From contig NC_014550.1 in assembly GCF_000197735.1 (NCBI RefSeq), positions 1,178,001-1,242,000 of the forward strand: DNA of 64,000 nt. The letters are read 5' to 3'. The position numbers were made by a program, and so were the translations under genes. The DNA is from Glutamicibacter arilaitensis Re117. Lineage in GTDB: Bacteria; Actinomycetota; Actinomycetes; Actinomycetales; Micrococcaceae. Positions 30,259 through 38,859 of this stretch are shown one piece after another. Each line of letters starts with the position of its first letter. Position 1 is the stretch's first letter. Under the pieces are notes generated by a model, which saw only the letters and a list, made by a program, of their open reading frames with translations, was not told the DNA's origin and searched no databases.

Positions 30259-31163
30259 GCAACCGGCCTGCGGTGCTGCGCCGGAGTACTCCAGCAGCAA
30301 GCAGAACAGCGCGTGCTCCGCGGAGCACCCGATGCCAGGTCCGCAATGCCACCGCTGTCGACTTCGTGAAGCTCAGTCCGGCCTCGAACACGACCGTGCT
30401 GGTGACTAGCAGGCATCCCGAGACGCAGTATCTGGCCATCGCGGACCGGCTGCTGCGCGCCGAGCATGTGCACGCCGAGCAGGTCGGGTTCATCCTGCCT
30501 CCGCGCAAGCCGCAGGCCCACACCCGGTTGCACATGGCCGGGGACGAATTCTGCGCCAATGCCACCTTGTCCCTGGCCGCATGGCACGCCGCAACCAGGC
30601 CCGGGCCCGACCGGGCCGAGCTGCTCATTGAAACCAGCGGGGCCCGGCAGTCATTGCACTGCCGGGTTGAGCCCTCGGAGGCTGGATACCGCTGCGAACT
30701 GTCGATCCCGTGGCCGCAGAGCATCGAGCCTTATAAGGTTCCGGGCATCGAGCGCGCCGGATTGGTTCGCTACCCCGGCGCCGTGCATCTGGTGGCAGAA
30801 GGCGATGGATCCGATCCGCTGCTGCGTGAACGTGCGCAGCAGCTGGCCGTGGAACTGGGCGCACGCGAAGCGGTCTGCGTGGTGGGCATCATGCTCTATG
30901 ACCGGCACCGCCAGGAACTGGCCCCACTGGTCAGCGTCCCGGCGCTGGGCAGCATGATCTGGGAAGGCAGCTGCGGATCGGGAACCGCCGCAGTCGGCGC
31001 GTATCTGGCTGCCGTCACCGGCACCCCCATCAACGCCAGCGTTAAGCAACCTGGCGGAACCACCCAGGCCTTCGCAGACAGCAGCCGCGCCGAGGCCACC
31101 GCGCTGCGGATCTGCACTGAAGTGAACATCGTGGCCGAAGGGACGGCATATATCCATGTCTGA
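30255..31163 (+). CDS. cntK: CntK-like histidine racemase (DapF fold)
   Basis: 302 aa from a GTG overlapping the previous stop (GTGA). In staphylopine synthesis CntK converts L-His to D-His without cofactor. Both catalytic cysteines are present: Cys100 in AGDEFCANAT and Cys240 in EGSCGSGTAA. Long stretches match S. aureus CntK: FVKLSPASNTTVLV, HVHAEQVGFI, VGIMLYDRHRQ and KQPGGT. The Arg-rich first 33 residues have no counterpart, so a GTG at 30273 or another start could be true. A separate, bona fide dapF occurs at 49 kb, so this copy is not the lysine enzyme. Confidence 0.9.
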   Translation: MSNRPAVLRRSTPAASRTARAPRSTRCQVRNATAVDFVKLSPASNTTVLVTSRHPETQYLAIADRLLRAEHVHAEQVGFILPPRKPQAHTRLHMAGDEFCANATLSLAAWHAATRPGPDRAELLIETSGARQSLHCRVEPSEAGYRCELSIPWPQSIEPYKVPGIERAGLVRYPGAVHLVAEGDGSDPLLRERAQQLAVELGAREAVCVVGIMLYDRHRQELAPLVSVPALGSMIWEGSCGSGTAAVGAYLAAVTGTPINASVKQPGGTTQAFADSSRAEATALRICTEVNIVAEGTAYIHV

Positions 31164-31992
31164 AACACCACTAATCACCCTCAACGGCAGCACCTGGGAG
31201 CTAGCCGGAGCGTTGCGCGGCTACCTGGAGTGCTTCACCGCGGCAGTAGCCAGCTATGACGGGTCCACACGCCACGCCGCAGAGCTCGAAGAGCTGCTGG
31301 CCAGCTATTCGCAGCTGGTCACCGACCCGGCGAATGAAGCGGACTACGAACAGCTGGCCGCCACCGGCACCGGAACGGAACTCATCGCTCAGTTGCGCAG
31401 CGAATCCGCCCGCTGCGTCGCAAGTATCGAGAAGTACCGGGCGCTGCGCCTGCTGGAAGGAGGCGGCGGCGCCGAAGGCTACTTCGCCAATATTGAATCC
31501 TGCATCGCTGAGGAATTCGGAGCGGTCGCCCCGGATGCCAGCAGCATGGTGCTGCTGGTCGGCTCGGGATCCTTCCCGATGACCCTGCTGAACCTCGCCG
31601 CGCGCACCGGGGCCAGCGCACGGGGCATCGACATCGACCCTGAAGCACTGGAATTGGGCCGCAAGGTCGTGGCGCAGCTCGGAGAATCCCTGGATATCGA
31701 GCTGCTCGGCGAACGGATCGAGCAGCTGGACTTCCTGGCTGAGATCACCCACATCGTTTTCAGCTCGACGGTGTCCGTGAAGTACGAGCTGCTGCACCAG
31801 CTGCATGCGCTGACCCGAGACGACGTGGTGGTGGCGATGCGCTTCGGCGACGGATTGAAATCGCTGTTCAACTACCCGCTGCAGCCGGTGGACCCGGACT
31901 TGTGGCACTGCTCGGCAGTGATCCGCCAACCCGAACAGGTCTTTGACATCGCGCTGTACACCAAGACGCGCACGAGAATGGAAAGCAATTAG
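31156..31992 (+). CDS. cntL: CntL-like nicotianamine-synthase-type aminobutyryl transferase
   Basis: 278 aa, overlapping the racemase gene by eight bases. The enzyme moves an aminobutyrate group from S-adenosylmethionine to D-His (staphylopine route) or L-His. The SAM-binding core is clear: LLVGSGSFPMTLL (133-145, with GSGSFP at 136-141), GIDIDPEALELGRK (157-170) and THIVFSSTVSVKYELL. The C-terminal VVVAMRFGDGLKSLFNYP (224-241) and QVFDIALYTK are strongly shared with S. aureus CntL. The N-terminal 110 residues are helical, as in the family. Its position between racemase and dehydrogenase fits the pathway. Confidence 0.9.
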   Translation: MSETPLITLNGSTWELAGALRGYLECFTAAVASYDGSTRHAAELEELLASYSQLVTDPANEADYEQLAATGTGTELIAQLRSESARCVASIEKYRALRLLEGGGGAEGYFANIESCIAEEFGAVAPDASSMVLLVGSGSFPMTLLNLAARTGASARGIDIDPEALELGRKVVAQLGESLDIELLGERIEQLDFLAEITHIVFSSTVSVKYELLHQLHALTRDDVVVAMRFGDGLKSLFNYPLQPVDPDLWHCSAVIRQPEQVFDIALYTKTRTRMESN

Positions 31993-31995
31993 CCG

Positions 31996-33291
31996 ATGGA
32001 TGAACTAGGAAATATCCTCATCGCCGGAACCGGGCCGGTCGCGGTGCAAAGCGCCGTGCTGCTCGGGACGTTGCCCGGAGAACTGGGCATCGCAGGACGC
32101 GGCTCGCAACGCGCGAACGCCTTCTTCGACGCGCTGGACGCCACCGCCGGAACCGCGCAGAGCACGGTGCAAAACCCAGCCCACGGCGCACTGGCCGGAA
32201 CCGTGCGCTTCGCGCACCGCTATCGCGGATACCAGCAGGTCGCCGGCCGGTGGGACACCCTGGTGCTGGCCGTGACCGCCGACGCCTATCTTGCCGTGCT
32301 GCGCGAGCTGGCACCCGAGGTGCTCGTCTCGCTGCGGCGCGTCGTGCTGCTCTCGCCCACGCTGGGTTCGGCCGCCTTGGTGCGTGAATTCGCTGGCGGA
32401 CAGGCGGCGGACCTGGAAATCATCAGCTTCTCCAGCTATCTGGGGGATACCCGCCCGTTGGAGGGGACCGGCGGGGCGCTGGTGCTGAGCGCCGGGGTCA
32501 AGGCCCGCATCTACGCCGGATCCACTCATGGGCACACCCCGGCACTGCAGGCGCTGTGCGCGATCCATGCCGAGGCGGGCACGCAAGTGCAGCTGATGGA
32601 CCAGCCTCTGGAAGCCGAAGCCCGGAACATGTCCTTGTATGTTCACCCGGCCCTGTTCTTCAACGAGGTCGCGTTGCGTGCAGTCTTCGCGCCGGCGCCG
32701 CCGATCCAATACGTCTACAAGCTCTATCCCGAAGGTCCGGTCACCCCGGCGCTGATCCACGCGCTGGCACAGACCTGGCGGGAACTGACCGCGATCACCA
32801 CCGCGCTGGGAGGGAAGGGCGTGAACCTGTTGGCCTTCATGCTCCAGGACGGCTACCCGCTGCACCCCCAGAGCATCAGCCCGGCGCAGGCCGCCAGCTT
32901 CGAACAGCTGCCGCCCATCGAGCAGGAGTACCTGCTCTACGTGCGCTATGCATCGCTGCTGATCGACCCGTTCTCGCAGCCCGATGACCAAGGACGCTAC
33001 TTCGACTTCTCGGCCATCGCCTTCCGCCCGGTCTTCATAAACGAGCTGGGCCAGTGGGATGTGCCGCGGATGCCCAAGGAAGACTACTACCGCACCAAGA
33101 TCATTGCCGGGCTCGCCCGGAAGCTGGCCGTGCCCTGCCCGATGATCGACTCGCTGCTGGCCGCCTACGAAACGGCTCTGGAGCAGGCCGCACACGAGCT
33201 GGCAGGCCAACGCCGCGCGCCGGCTTTTGCCGTGCAGGACTTCGCTGCGGACTTGGACATGATCAGCGCCGGCATCGGGAGCGCGGTATGA
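31996..33291 (+). CDS. cntM: CntM-like opine metallophore dehydrogenase
   Basis: 431 aa, four bases after cntL. It joins the aminobutyryl-His intermediate to an alpha-ketoacid by reductive amination with NAD(P)H. The dinucleotide fold has GTGPVA (11-16), with Arg35 in AGRGSQ at the position of the NADPH-binding Arg33 of S. aureus CntM. Matches run through the protein: SFSSYLGDTR (144-153), SLYVHP with His217, YKLYPEGP (241-248), LIDPFSQPD (322-330) and RMPKEDYYRT (358-367). Asp151 aligns with S. aureus Asp150, reported to favour pyruvate over 2-oxoglutarate. A staphylopine-like product is therefore predicted. Confidence 0.92.
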   Translation: MDELGNILIAGTGPVAVQSAVLLGTLPGELGIAGRGSQRANAFFDALDATAGTAQSTVQNPAHGALAGTVRFAHRYRGYQQVAGRWDTLVLAVTADAYLAVLRELAPEVLVSLRRVVLLSPTLGSAALVREFAGGQAADLEIISFSSYLGDTRPLEGTGGALVLSAGVKARIYAGSTHGHTPALQALCAIHAEAGTQVQLMDQPLEAEARNMSLYVHPALFFNEVALRAVFAPAPPIQYVYKLYPEGPVTPALIHALAQTWRELTAITTALGGKGVNLLAFMLQDGYPLHPQSISPAQAASFEQLPPIEQEYLLYVRYASLLIDPFSQPDDQGRYFDFSAIAFRPVFINELGQWDVPRMPKEDYYRTKIIAGLARKLAVPCPMIDSLLAAYETALEQAAHELAGQRRAPAFAVQDFAADLDMISAGIGSAV

Positions 33292-34550
33292 GCCAGCCAG
33301 AAGCAGAAACCATCCAAGCACTGCCCAGCGAGCGGCGGATCATCGTAGAGATCTGGCCGGCACTGCTGGCCTCCGCGCTGGGTCTGCTGCCCTTCACAGT
33401 GCTGAGCACCTTCTTGGTGCCCATCGCCGACTGGGCCGGAGCAGGCTACGCCGAAACCGGGACCCTGCGCGGGCTGGCCGGAGTCGGTGCGGTGCTCGCC
33501 GGCATCGGGCTGGCCCCGCTGATCGGACGCATTGCCCCGGGCACGGTGGCCGCCGCAGCGCTGGGGCTGATGGGCGCCGCGGCCATCGTGGGAACCTTTT
33601 CGGGTCTCGCCGCGCTGGCCATCTTCTGCCTGGCCACCGGCGTATCCAATGCGCTGCTCTACCCGGCGCTATCAACCGCGGCCGCGGATCGATTCGGCAG
33701 CACCCCGGCTGCCGGCCGGGCCGCCACCTTGGTGATGACCGCCCAGACCTTGGCCTCCACGCTCGGTGCGCCGCTGCTGATCCTGCCGGCCATGTTCTGG
33801 GGCTGGCAGGGCAACCTGATCGCCATCGGCATCATCAGCATCGCGTTGATCCCGGCGGTCCTGCGCTACGGCCGCCGCGGCGCCGTGCAGGCCGATCCAG
33901 CCCAAATCGCGCCGGCTAAGCCACCGGCCCGAGTGGGATACCTGGCAGCCTTCAAGTTGCTGTCGCAGGTGCCCGGCGCCCGGGCGCTGCTCTTGGTCTC
34001 CTTCGGGAGGGCCGGAGCATTCATGGGGCATCTGGCCTTCCTGGCCCCGCTGTACGCGCACAAGTTCGCACTGGATGCCAGCTGGTTCGCCTGGGTCTGG
34101 TCGGTCAGCGGCGGAGCTTTCTTCCTCGGACACCTGCTGGCCGGACGGATGCTGAACGCCGAAGATTCCCAGCGCCGCACCCGCACGGTGATGATCATCT
34201 GCTTAGCCACCGGCCTGGTGGCGCTCTTCGGCGTCTACCTGGCACCGGTACTGCCGCTGGCCGTCGCCAGTACTGCGATGCTCTCAGCCAGCCATGCGGT
34301 CGTCTCGGCCGCGGTAACGAGCCTGCTGGTGGCCCGCTGCACGCAGGTGCGCGGCACCGCGCTGAGCTTGAACGCCGCCGGGATGTCGCTGGGCTTGTTC
34401 TTAGGCACTGCGGCTTCCGGAGCGGCGATGGCCGCGGCCGGATACTTGGCCGCCGCTGCGGTACTTGGCGTCTTGACCGGGATCGCGTTGCTCGCCGCAC
34501 TGAGCCTGCGCGCCGCAACCACCGATGAAATATTGGAAGGCCAATCATGA
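33288..34550 (+). CDS. MFS exporter for the metallophore (CntE-like)
   Basis: 420 aa from ATG 33288, overlapping cntM by four bases. Twelve hydrophobic segments are visible, with a charged loop near residues 195-215 and the MFS-like GRAGAFMGHLAFLAPLYAHKF. In staphylococci the MFS protein CntE exports staphylopine, and the position after cntM supports the same role. The substrate is inferred from context only. The gene overlaps the permease gene by four bases. Confidence 0.82.
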   Translation: MSQPEAETIQALPSERRIIVEIWPALLASALGLLPFTVLSTFLVPIADWAGAGYAETGTLRGLAGVGAVLAGIGLAPLIGRIAPGTVAAAALGLMGAAAIVGTFSGLAALAIFCLATGVSNALLYPALSTAAADRFGSTPAAGRAATLVMTAQTLASTLGAPLLILPAMFWGWQGNLIAIGIISIALIPAVLRYGRRGAVQADPAQIAPAKPPARVGYLAAFKLLSQVPGARALLLVSFGRAGAFMGHLAFLAPLYAHKFALDASWFAWVWSVSGGAFFLGHLLAGRMLNAEDSQRRTRTVMIICLATGLVALFGVYLAPVLPLAVASTAMLSASHAVVSAAVTSLLVARCTQVRGTALSLNAAGMSLGLFLGTAASGAAMAAAGYLAAAAVLGVLTGIALLAALSLRAATTDEILEGQS

Positions 34551-35653
34551 GGCAACCAGGACCCGTACTCGAGGCGGCACCCGCCGCATTGGTGTTCTCC
34601 GCCGATGATTTGGAGCACCGCCAACGCTCCCGGCAGACCTGGTGGTGGATCGCCGGGCTGCTGGCCGCTGTGCTGGTGTCCTTGCCGATGGCCATCGGGC
34701 TAGGGCCGGTTTCCATCGAGCCGGGCGCCGTGGTGGGCATCCTCAAATCGCAGTGGTGGGATGATCCTGCTCTGGCCTCCTGGAGCGCTTCGGATGAATC
34801 GATCGTCCTGTTGCTGCGCGTGCCCCGGGTGCTGCTGGGGGCCGCCGTCGGTGCCGGGCTGGCGCTGGCCGGCGTGGCCTTGCAGGCGCTGACCCGCAAC
34901 ATCCTGGCCGAACCGTACCTGCTGGGCGTGACCTCCGGAGCCTCGACCCTTTCGGCGGCGTCGATTCTTTTCGGTGCCACCGCCGGGATCGGCTCGGCCT
35001 CGTTGGCCACCAGCGCCTTCGCCGGGGCCCTGATCGCCGGAATCGGCGTCTACCTGCTGGCTCGCGTCGGCAATGAAATGACCTCCACTCGACTCGTGCT
35101 GGCCGGCGTATCCGTGGGGTACGTGCTGCACGCACTGACCTCGCTGCTGATCTTCGCCTCGGATGACCCGAATGCCGGTCGCTCGGTGCTCTTCTGGACC
35201 CTGGGCTCGCTAGCGCAGGCCACCGGGCAGTCGGTGCTGATCACCTGGGTGGTGGTGCTCGGAACCCTCGCGCTGCTGGTGTACTGGTCGCGGCCGCTGG
35301 ACGCGCTGGCCATCGGCGATGGCACCGCACAAACGCTGGGCATTTCCCCGGCCAAGCTGCGCGCCGCCGTCATGATCGTCACCGCACTGTGCGTCGGTGC
35401 CTTGGTAGCTTCCTCCGGCGGCATCGGATTCGTCGGATTGGTGATCCCGCATGTGGCCCGGCTGTGCGTGGGCTCTACCCATCGAAAGCTGCTCCCAGTG
35501 GCGGCGCTGCTCGGAGCGCTCTTCCTGGTCTGGGCAGATGTGCTGGCCCGCACCGCGCTGGCGCCGCAGGAACTGCCGTTGGGCATCGTCACCGCATTGC
35601 TCGGCGCCCCGCTGCTGTTCGTCCTCGTGCGCCGGCTGAACTCCGCCCAATGA
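34547..35653 (+). CDS. FecCD-family ABC permease for metallophore uptake
   Basis: 368 aa, ATGA overlap with the exporter gene. It is a BtuC/FecCD-type permease with about ten helices: RVPRVLLGAAVGAGLALAGVALQ (read in two parts), NILAEPYLLGVTSGAS, GGIGFVGLVIPHVAR and the end ELPLGIVTALLGAP are family hallmarks. Only one FecCD gene is present, so it probably forms a homodimer as BtuC does. An N-terminal cytosolic extension of about 30 residues precedes helix one. Staphylococcal staphylopine import uses a different (Opp/Nik type) permease. Confidence 0.92.
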   Translation: MRQPGPVLEAAPAALVFSADDLEHRQRSRQTWWWIAGLLAAVLVSLPMAIGLGPVSIEPGAVVGILKSQWWDDPALASWSASDESIVLLLRVPRVLLGAAVGAGLALAGVALQALTRNILAEPYLLGVTSGASTLSAASILFGATAGIGSASLATSAFAGALIAGIGVYLLARVGNEMTSTRLVLAGVSVGYVLHALTSLLIFASDDPNAGRSVLFWTLGSLAQATGQSVLITWVVVLGTLALLVYWSRPLDALAIGDGTAQTLGISPAKLRAAVMIVTALCVGALVASSGGIGFVGLVIPHVARLCVGSTHRKLLPVAALLGALFLVWADVLARTALAPQELPLGIVTALLGAPLLFVLVRRLNSAQ

Positions 35654-35683
35654 CCAACGTTTTGTGAAAGGCAGGGAAAAACC

Positions 35684-36469
35684 ATGATTACCGCAACCGA
35701 TATTTCCGTGGGGTACGGAGGCAAGCTGGTCATTGAGTCCGTGGGCCTGTCCGCTGGCCCCGGCGAGGTCGTGGGGCTGATCGGGCCCAACGGCAGCGGC
35801 AAATCCTCATTCTTGCGCACGCTGTACTCGGCACTGCGCCCGCAAACCGGACAGGTCAGCCTGGACGGACAGCCGGTCAGCGCGCTGCGCGGCAACGAAC
35901 TGGCGCGGCGGATCGCCGTGGTGGCGCAGGAAACCCCGACCGATCTTCCGGTCAGCGTGGCCGAGATGGTCTTGCTGGGCCGTACCCCGCACCGCACGGC
36001 GCTGGCATCCTTCACCCGCGAGGACCACCAGGCCGTCGCGGCGGCACTGAGCAGGGTCGGCGCGCGCTCGTTGGCAGATCGACGCTATTCGACCCTCTCC
36101 GGTGGCGAGAAGCAACGCGTCTTGGTGGCCCGCAGCCTGGCCCAGCAAGCCGATCACCTGCTGCTCGATGAGCCCACCAACCACCTGGATATCCGCTATC
36201 AGCACGAACTGCTGCGCATGCTCCGGAGCTTGGGAACAACCACCGTCATCGTGCTGCACGACTTGAACTTGGCTGCCCGCTACTGCACCAAACTGGTGAT
36301 GCTCGATGGCGGTGGCGTCGTCGCGGCCGGCAGTGCCGAGCAGGTACTCGATCCGGATCTGTTGCTGCAGGTCTACGGAATTCACGCCGAAGCAGTCCAG
36401 GTCAATGGCACACTGCAGCTGGTCTTCAGCATGGTCGATGAGCCCTTGGCGCAACATACCGCTGGTTGA
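35684..36469 (+). CDS. FecE-type ABC ATPase for metallophore uptake
   Basis: 261 aa. Walker A GPNGSGKSS (34-42), Q-loop in VVAQETP, signature LSGGEKQRV (138-146), Walker B LLLDEPTNHLD (159-169) and the switch His in VLHDLNLAARYC are all present. The type is that of siderophore/heme/cobalamin importers. It is last of the seven co-directional genes and separated by 30 bases from the permease, with GAAAGGCAGGG before the ATG. It energises the FecCD permease. Confidence 0.93.
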   Translation: MITATDISVGYGGKLVIESVGLSAGPGEVVGLIGPNGSGKSSFLRTLYSALRPQTGQVSLDGQPVSALRGNELARRIAVVAQETPTDLPVSVAEMVLLGRTPHRTALASFTREDHQAVAAALSRVGARSLADRRYSTLSGGEKQRVLVARSLAQQADHLLLDEPTNHLDIRYQHELLRMLRSLGTTTVIVLHDLNLAARYCTKLVMLDGGGVVAAGSAEQVLDPDLLLQVYGIHAEAVQVNGTLQLVFSMVDEPLAQHTAG

Positions 36470-36556
36470 CAGCACAGGTGGTAGCCTACCCGGTAGGCGG
36501 ACTTGGCAATTGTCCTGTCTGCCGGGCCTAGCCGTAACCGTGAAAAGGAACCACCT

Positions 36557-37960
36557 ATGACCTCTCCCGCTGCTTTTCAGGTAGACAAGCACTACGATCT
36601 GATCATCCTCGGCACCGGTTCGGGCAACTCCATCCCGGGCCCGGAATTCGATGGCAAGTCCATTGCCATCATTGAAAAGGGTGCTTTCGGCGGCACCTGC
36701 CTGAACGTGGGCTGCATCCCCACCAAGATGTATGTCTACGCCGCCGATGTGGCTCTGGAAACCAAGGAATCGGCCCGGCTGGGGCTTGATGCGCAGGTGA
36801 ATTCCGTGCATTGGCAGGACATTGTGCGCCGTGTCTTCGAGAAGCGTATTGATCCGATCGCCCAAGGCGGGGAAGAGTACCGCCGCGGTGAACAAACCCC
36901 GAATATCGATGTCTACGACCAGCATGCCCGCTTCGTCGCCGAGCGCACCTTGCGTACCGGGCAGGGGGAGCAGGCCGCGACCATCAGCGCCGACCAGATC
37001 GTCATTGCCGCCGGCTCCCGTCCATTCATCCCGCAGGACATCATTGACTCTAAGGTCACCTTCCACACCAATGAAGACATCATGCGCTTGGAGCGCCAGC
37101 CCGAATCCATGGTGATCGTTGGCGGGGGATACATCGCCATGGAATTCGCCCATGTCTTCGATGCCCTGGGCACCAAGGTCACCATCCTCTCGCGCTCGGA
37201 ACTGCTGCGCCATCTGGATGCGGACCTGCGCGAACCGTTCAACGAACTGGCAGCGGCACGCTTTGACGTGCGGGCCGGGCGCACCATGGCCAGCGCGACC
37301 GAAGATGAGCAAGGCATCACCCTGACCCTCGATGACGGGTCCACCGTCAACGCGGAGGTATTGCTCGTGGCCACCGGCCGTATCCCGAACGGGGACCAGC
37401 TGGACTTGGACAAGGCCGGCATTGAAGCCGAAAACGGCAGTATCAGCGTCGATGAATTCGGGCGTTCCACCTCCGCTCAGGGGATTTGGGCCTTGGGCGA
37501 CATCTCGTCGCCGTACATGCTCAAGCACGTGGCCAATGCGGAAATGCGCGCGGTGCGCCATAACCTGCTGCATCCTGAGGACCTGAAGCAGATGCCGCAT
37601 GAACATGTGCCGGCAGCCGTCTTCACCCACCCGCAGATCGCCAACGTGGGCCTGACCGAAGGAGAAGCCCGCGAGGCTGGACACGACATCACTGTCAAGG
37701 TCCAGAAGTACGGGGACGTGGCCTACGGCTGGGCCATGGAGGATTCCACCGGGATCGCCAAGCTCATTGCCGATAGGCAGAGCGGCAAGCTGCTCGGCGC
37801 TCACTACATGGGACCGCAGGCCTCGACCTTGATCCAGCAGATGATCACCGTCATGGCCTTCGGGCTGGATGTGCGCGAGGTGGCGACCAACCAGTACTGG
37901 ATCCATCCAGCGCTTCCGGAAGTCACCGAAAACGCCCTGCTGGGCTTGGACTTCTCATAA
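36557..37960 (+). CDS. mtr: mycothione reductase
   Basis: 467 aa from ATG 36557 (GGAACC upstream). It reduces mycothiol disulfide with NADPH and so maintains the main low-mass thiol of actinobacteria. FAD-binding IILGTGSGNSIPG, the redox pair GGTCLNVGCIPTKM, the NAD(P) motif IVGGGYIAMEFAHVF, GIWALGDISSPYMLKHVAN and the C-terminal interface YWIHPALPEVTENALLGL all match mycobacterial Mtr. It starts 88 bases after the transporter ATPase without an obvious terminator between. A TTGACA at 36466-36471 may start its own promoter, so linkage to the metallophore operon is open. Confidence 0.95.
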   Translation: MTSPAAFQVDKHYDLIILGTGSGNSIPGPEFDGKSIAIIEKGAFGGTCLNVGCIPTKMYVYAADVALETKESARLGLDAQVNSVHWQDIVRRVFEKRIDPIAQGGEEYRRGEQTPNIDVYDQHARFVAERTLRTGQGEQAATISADQIVIAAGSRPFIPQDIIDSKVTFHTNEDIMRLERQPESMVIVGGGYIAMEFAHVFDALGTKVTILSRSELLRHLDADLREPFNELAAARFDVRAGRTMASATEDEQGITLTLDDGSTVNAEVLLVATGRIPNGDQLDLDKAGIEAENGSISVDEFGRSTSAQGIWALGDISSPYMLKHVANAEMRAVRHNLLHPEDLKQMPHEHVPAAVFTHPQIANVGLTEGEAREAGHDITVKVQKYGDVAYGWAMEDSTGIAKLIADRQSGKLLGAHYMGPQASTLIQQMITVMAFGLDVREVATNQYWIHPALPEVTENALLGLDFS

Positions 37961-38014
37961 TGATTCAAGCTAAGTCCTATGTGAAATAAGGCCAAGCCGT
38001 CGTACTCTTGAGCC

Positions 38015-38500
38015 ATGAACGCAAAAACTGCCGCACCAGTGTCATCGATCGCTTTGCGGATCTTCTTGATCGCCGGTGCGGCAGGAGCTCTATTCGGCGT
38101 GCTCGCGTTGCTAGCGCTCTTCTGGGAAGTGGTTGCCAGCGGATTTGCCGGAGGATTCCAGCCAGGCACGGTTGCTGCAGCTTTGCAGTTCATCGCGATC
38201 GCCTGCGGCATTGGACTGGCAGTGGGGTTGCTGTGCGCTTCAGGAATGTACGTCGCCCTGGAAATCCGCGCAGTGCGCAATGAGGGTGACAGCCCAGCCC
38301 GGCAAGCAGCTTGCGCGGCACTTGGCGCAGGCATTGGCGGTCTGCTGCCAGCTTCGATTCTGATGCTGATCGGCGGTTCCGAGGGCCAGTGGGGATTGCT
38401 GAGCTTGATCGCCGTCGGGTTCCTGGCTGTTTGCAGTGCTGCCGGGTACCTCATCACCGCTGGCCTGAACTGCCAGCATCAGCGATCCATGGGCTTCTGA
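38015..38500 (+). CDS. small multi-pass membrane protein, unknown function
   Basis: 161 aa with four hydrophobic segments (about 15-43, 57-80, 101-120, 125-148) and short polar ends. No family motif is recognised. It stands alone on the + strand between mtr and ftsK. A frame in the same region on the other strand looks like a shadow. Confidence 0.6.
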   Translation: MNAKTAAPVSSIALRIFLIAGAAGALFGVLALLALFWEVVASGFAGGFQPGTVAAALQFIAIACGIGLAVGLLCASGMYVALEIRAVRNEGDSPARQAACAALGAGIGGLLPASILMLIGGSEGQWGLLSLIAVGFLAVCSAAGYLITAGLNCQHQRSMGF

Positions 38501-38859
38501 ACCGCAACCGTCTAATGCTCCAAGCGCTGCACCGGATAACTTGGAAACCAAAAACGGCATCCGCGCGTACAGGACCAATGCGTTTGCCGGACTTCGACGC
38601 AACCTCGTGGATCCGGCAGTTTCAGTGCGGCCGTGCCCGCGCGATGCCAGAACCACCAAAATCCCACAGGAGACTTGATGAGCTCGAAACGTCGATTCGC
38701 ATCGGGCCCGCGCCTTGGCCGCTGATCCATGCTGATCATCAACCGCAGACGACAAGTTGATCCCCTAACTGGGTACGTGATCATTCTCTAGCCCTCGCCA
38801 AACCCTGAGCAGACGTGTAAATTCGGGGTGCTTCAAGCTAATGGCGATACCCTTGGAGT
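38501..38859. other. intergenic region upstream of ftsK
   Basis: About 360 bases with no supported gene or RNA; expected to contain the ftsK promoter. Confidence 0.45.

Noticed and set aside
30255-31163. CntK homologue as a second dapF
   Set aside because: It matches the CntK signature (FCANAT, HVHAEQVGFI, IWEGSCGSGT) and sits with cntL/cntM; a standard dapF is present at 49 kb.
36466-36497. Clear promoter for mtr
   Set aside because: TTGACA is present, but no -10 at normal spacing; a CCTACC/GGTAGG inverted repeat follows. Not enough to annotate as a promoter.
35807-37906. 699-codon open frame antisense to the ATPase and mtr
   Set aside because: It spans two clear genes on the other strand, crosses their promoter and shows no domain.
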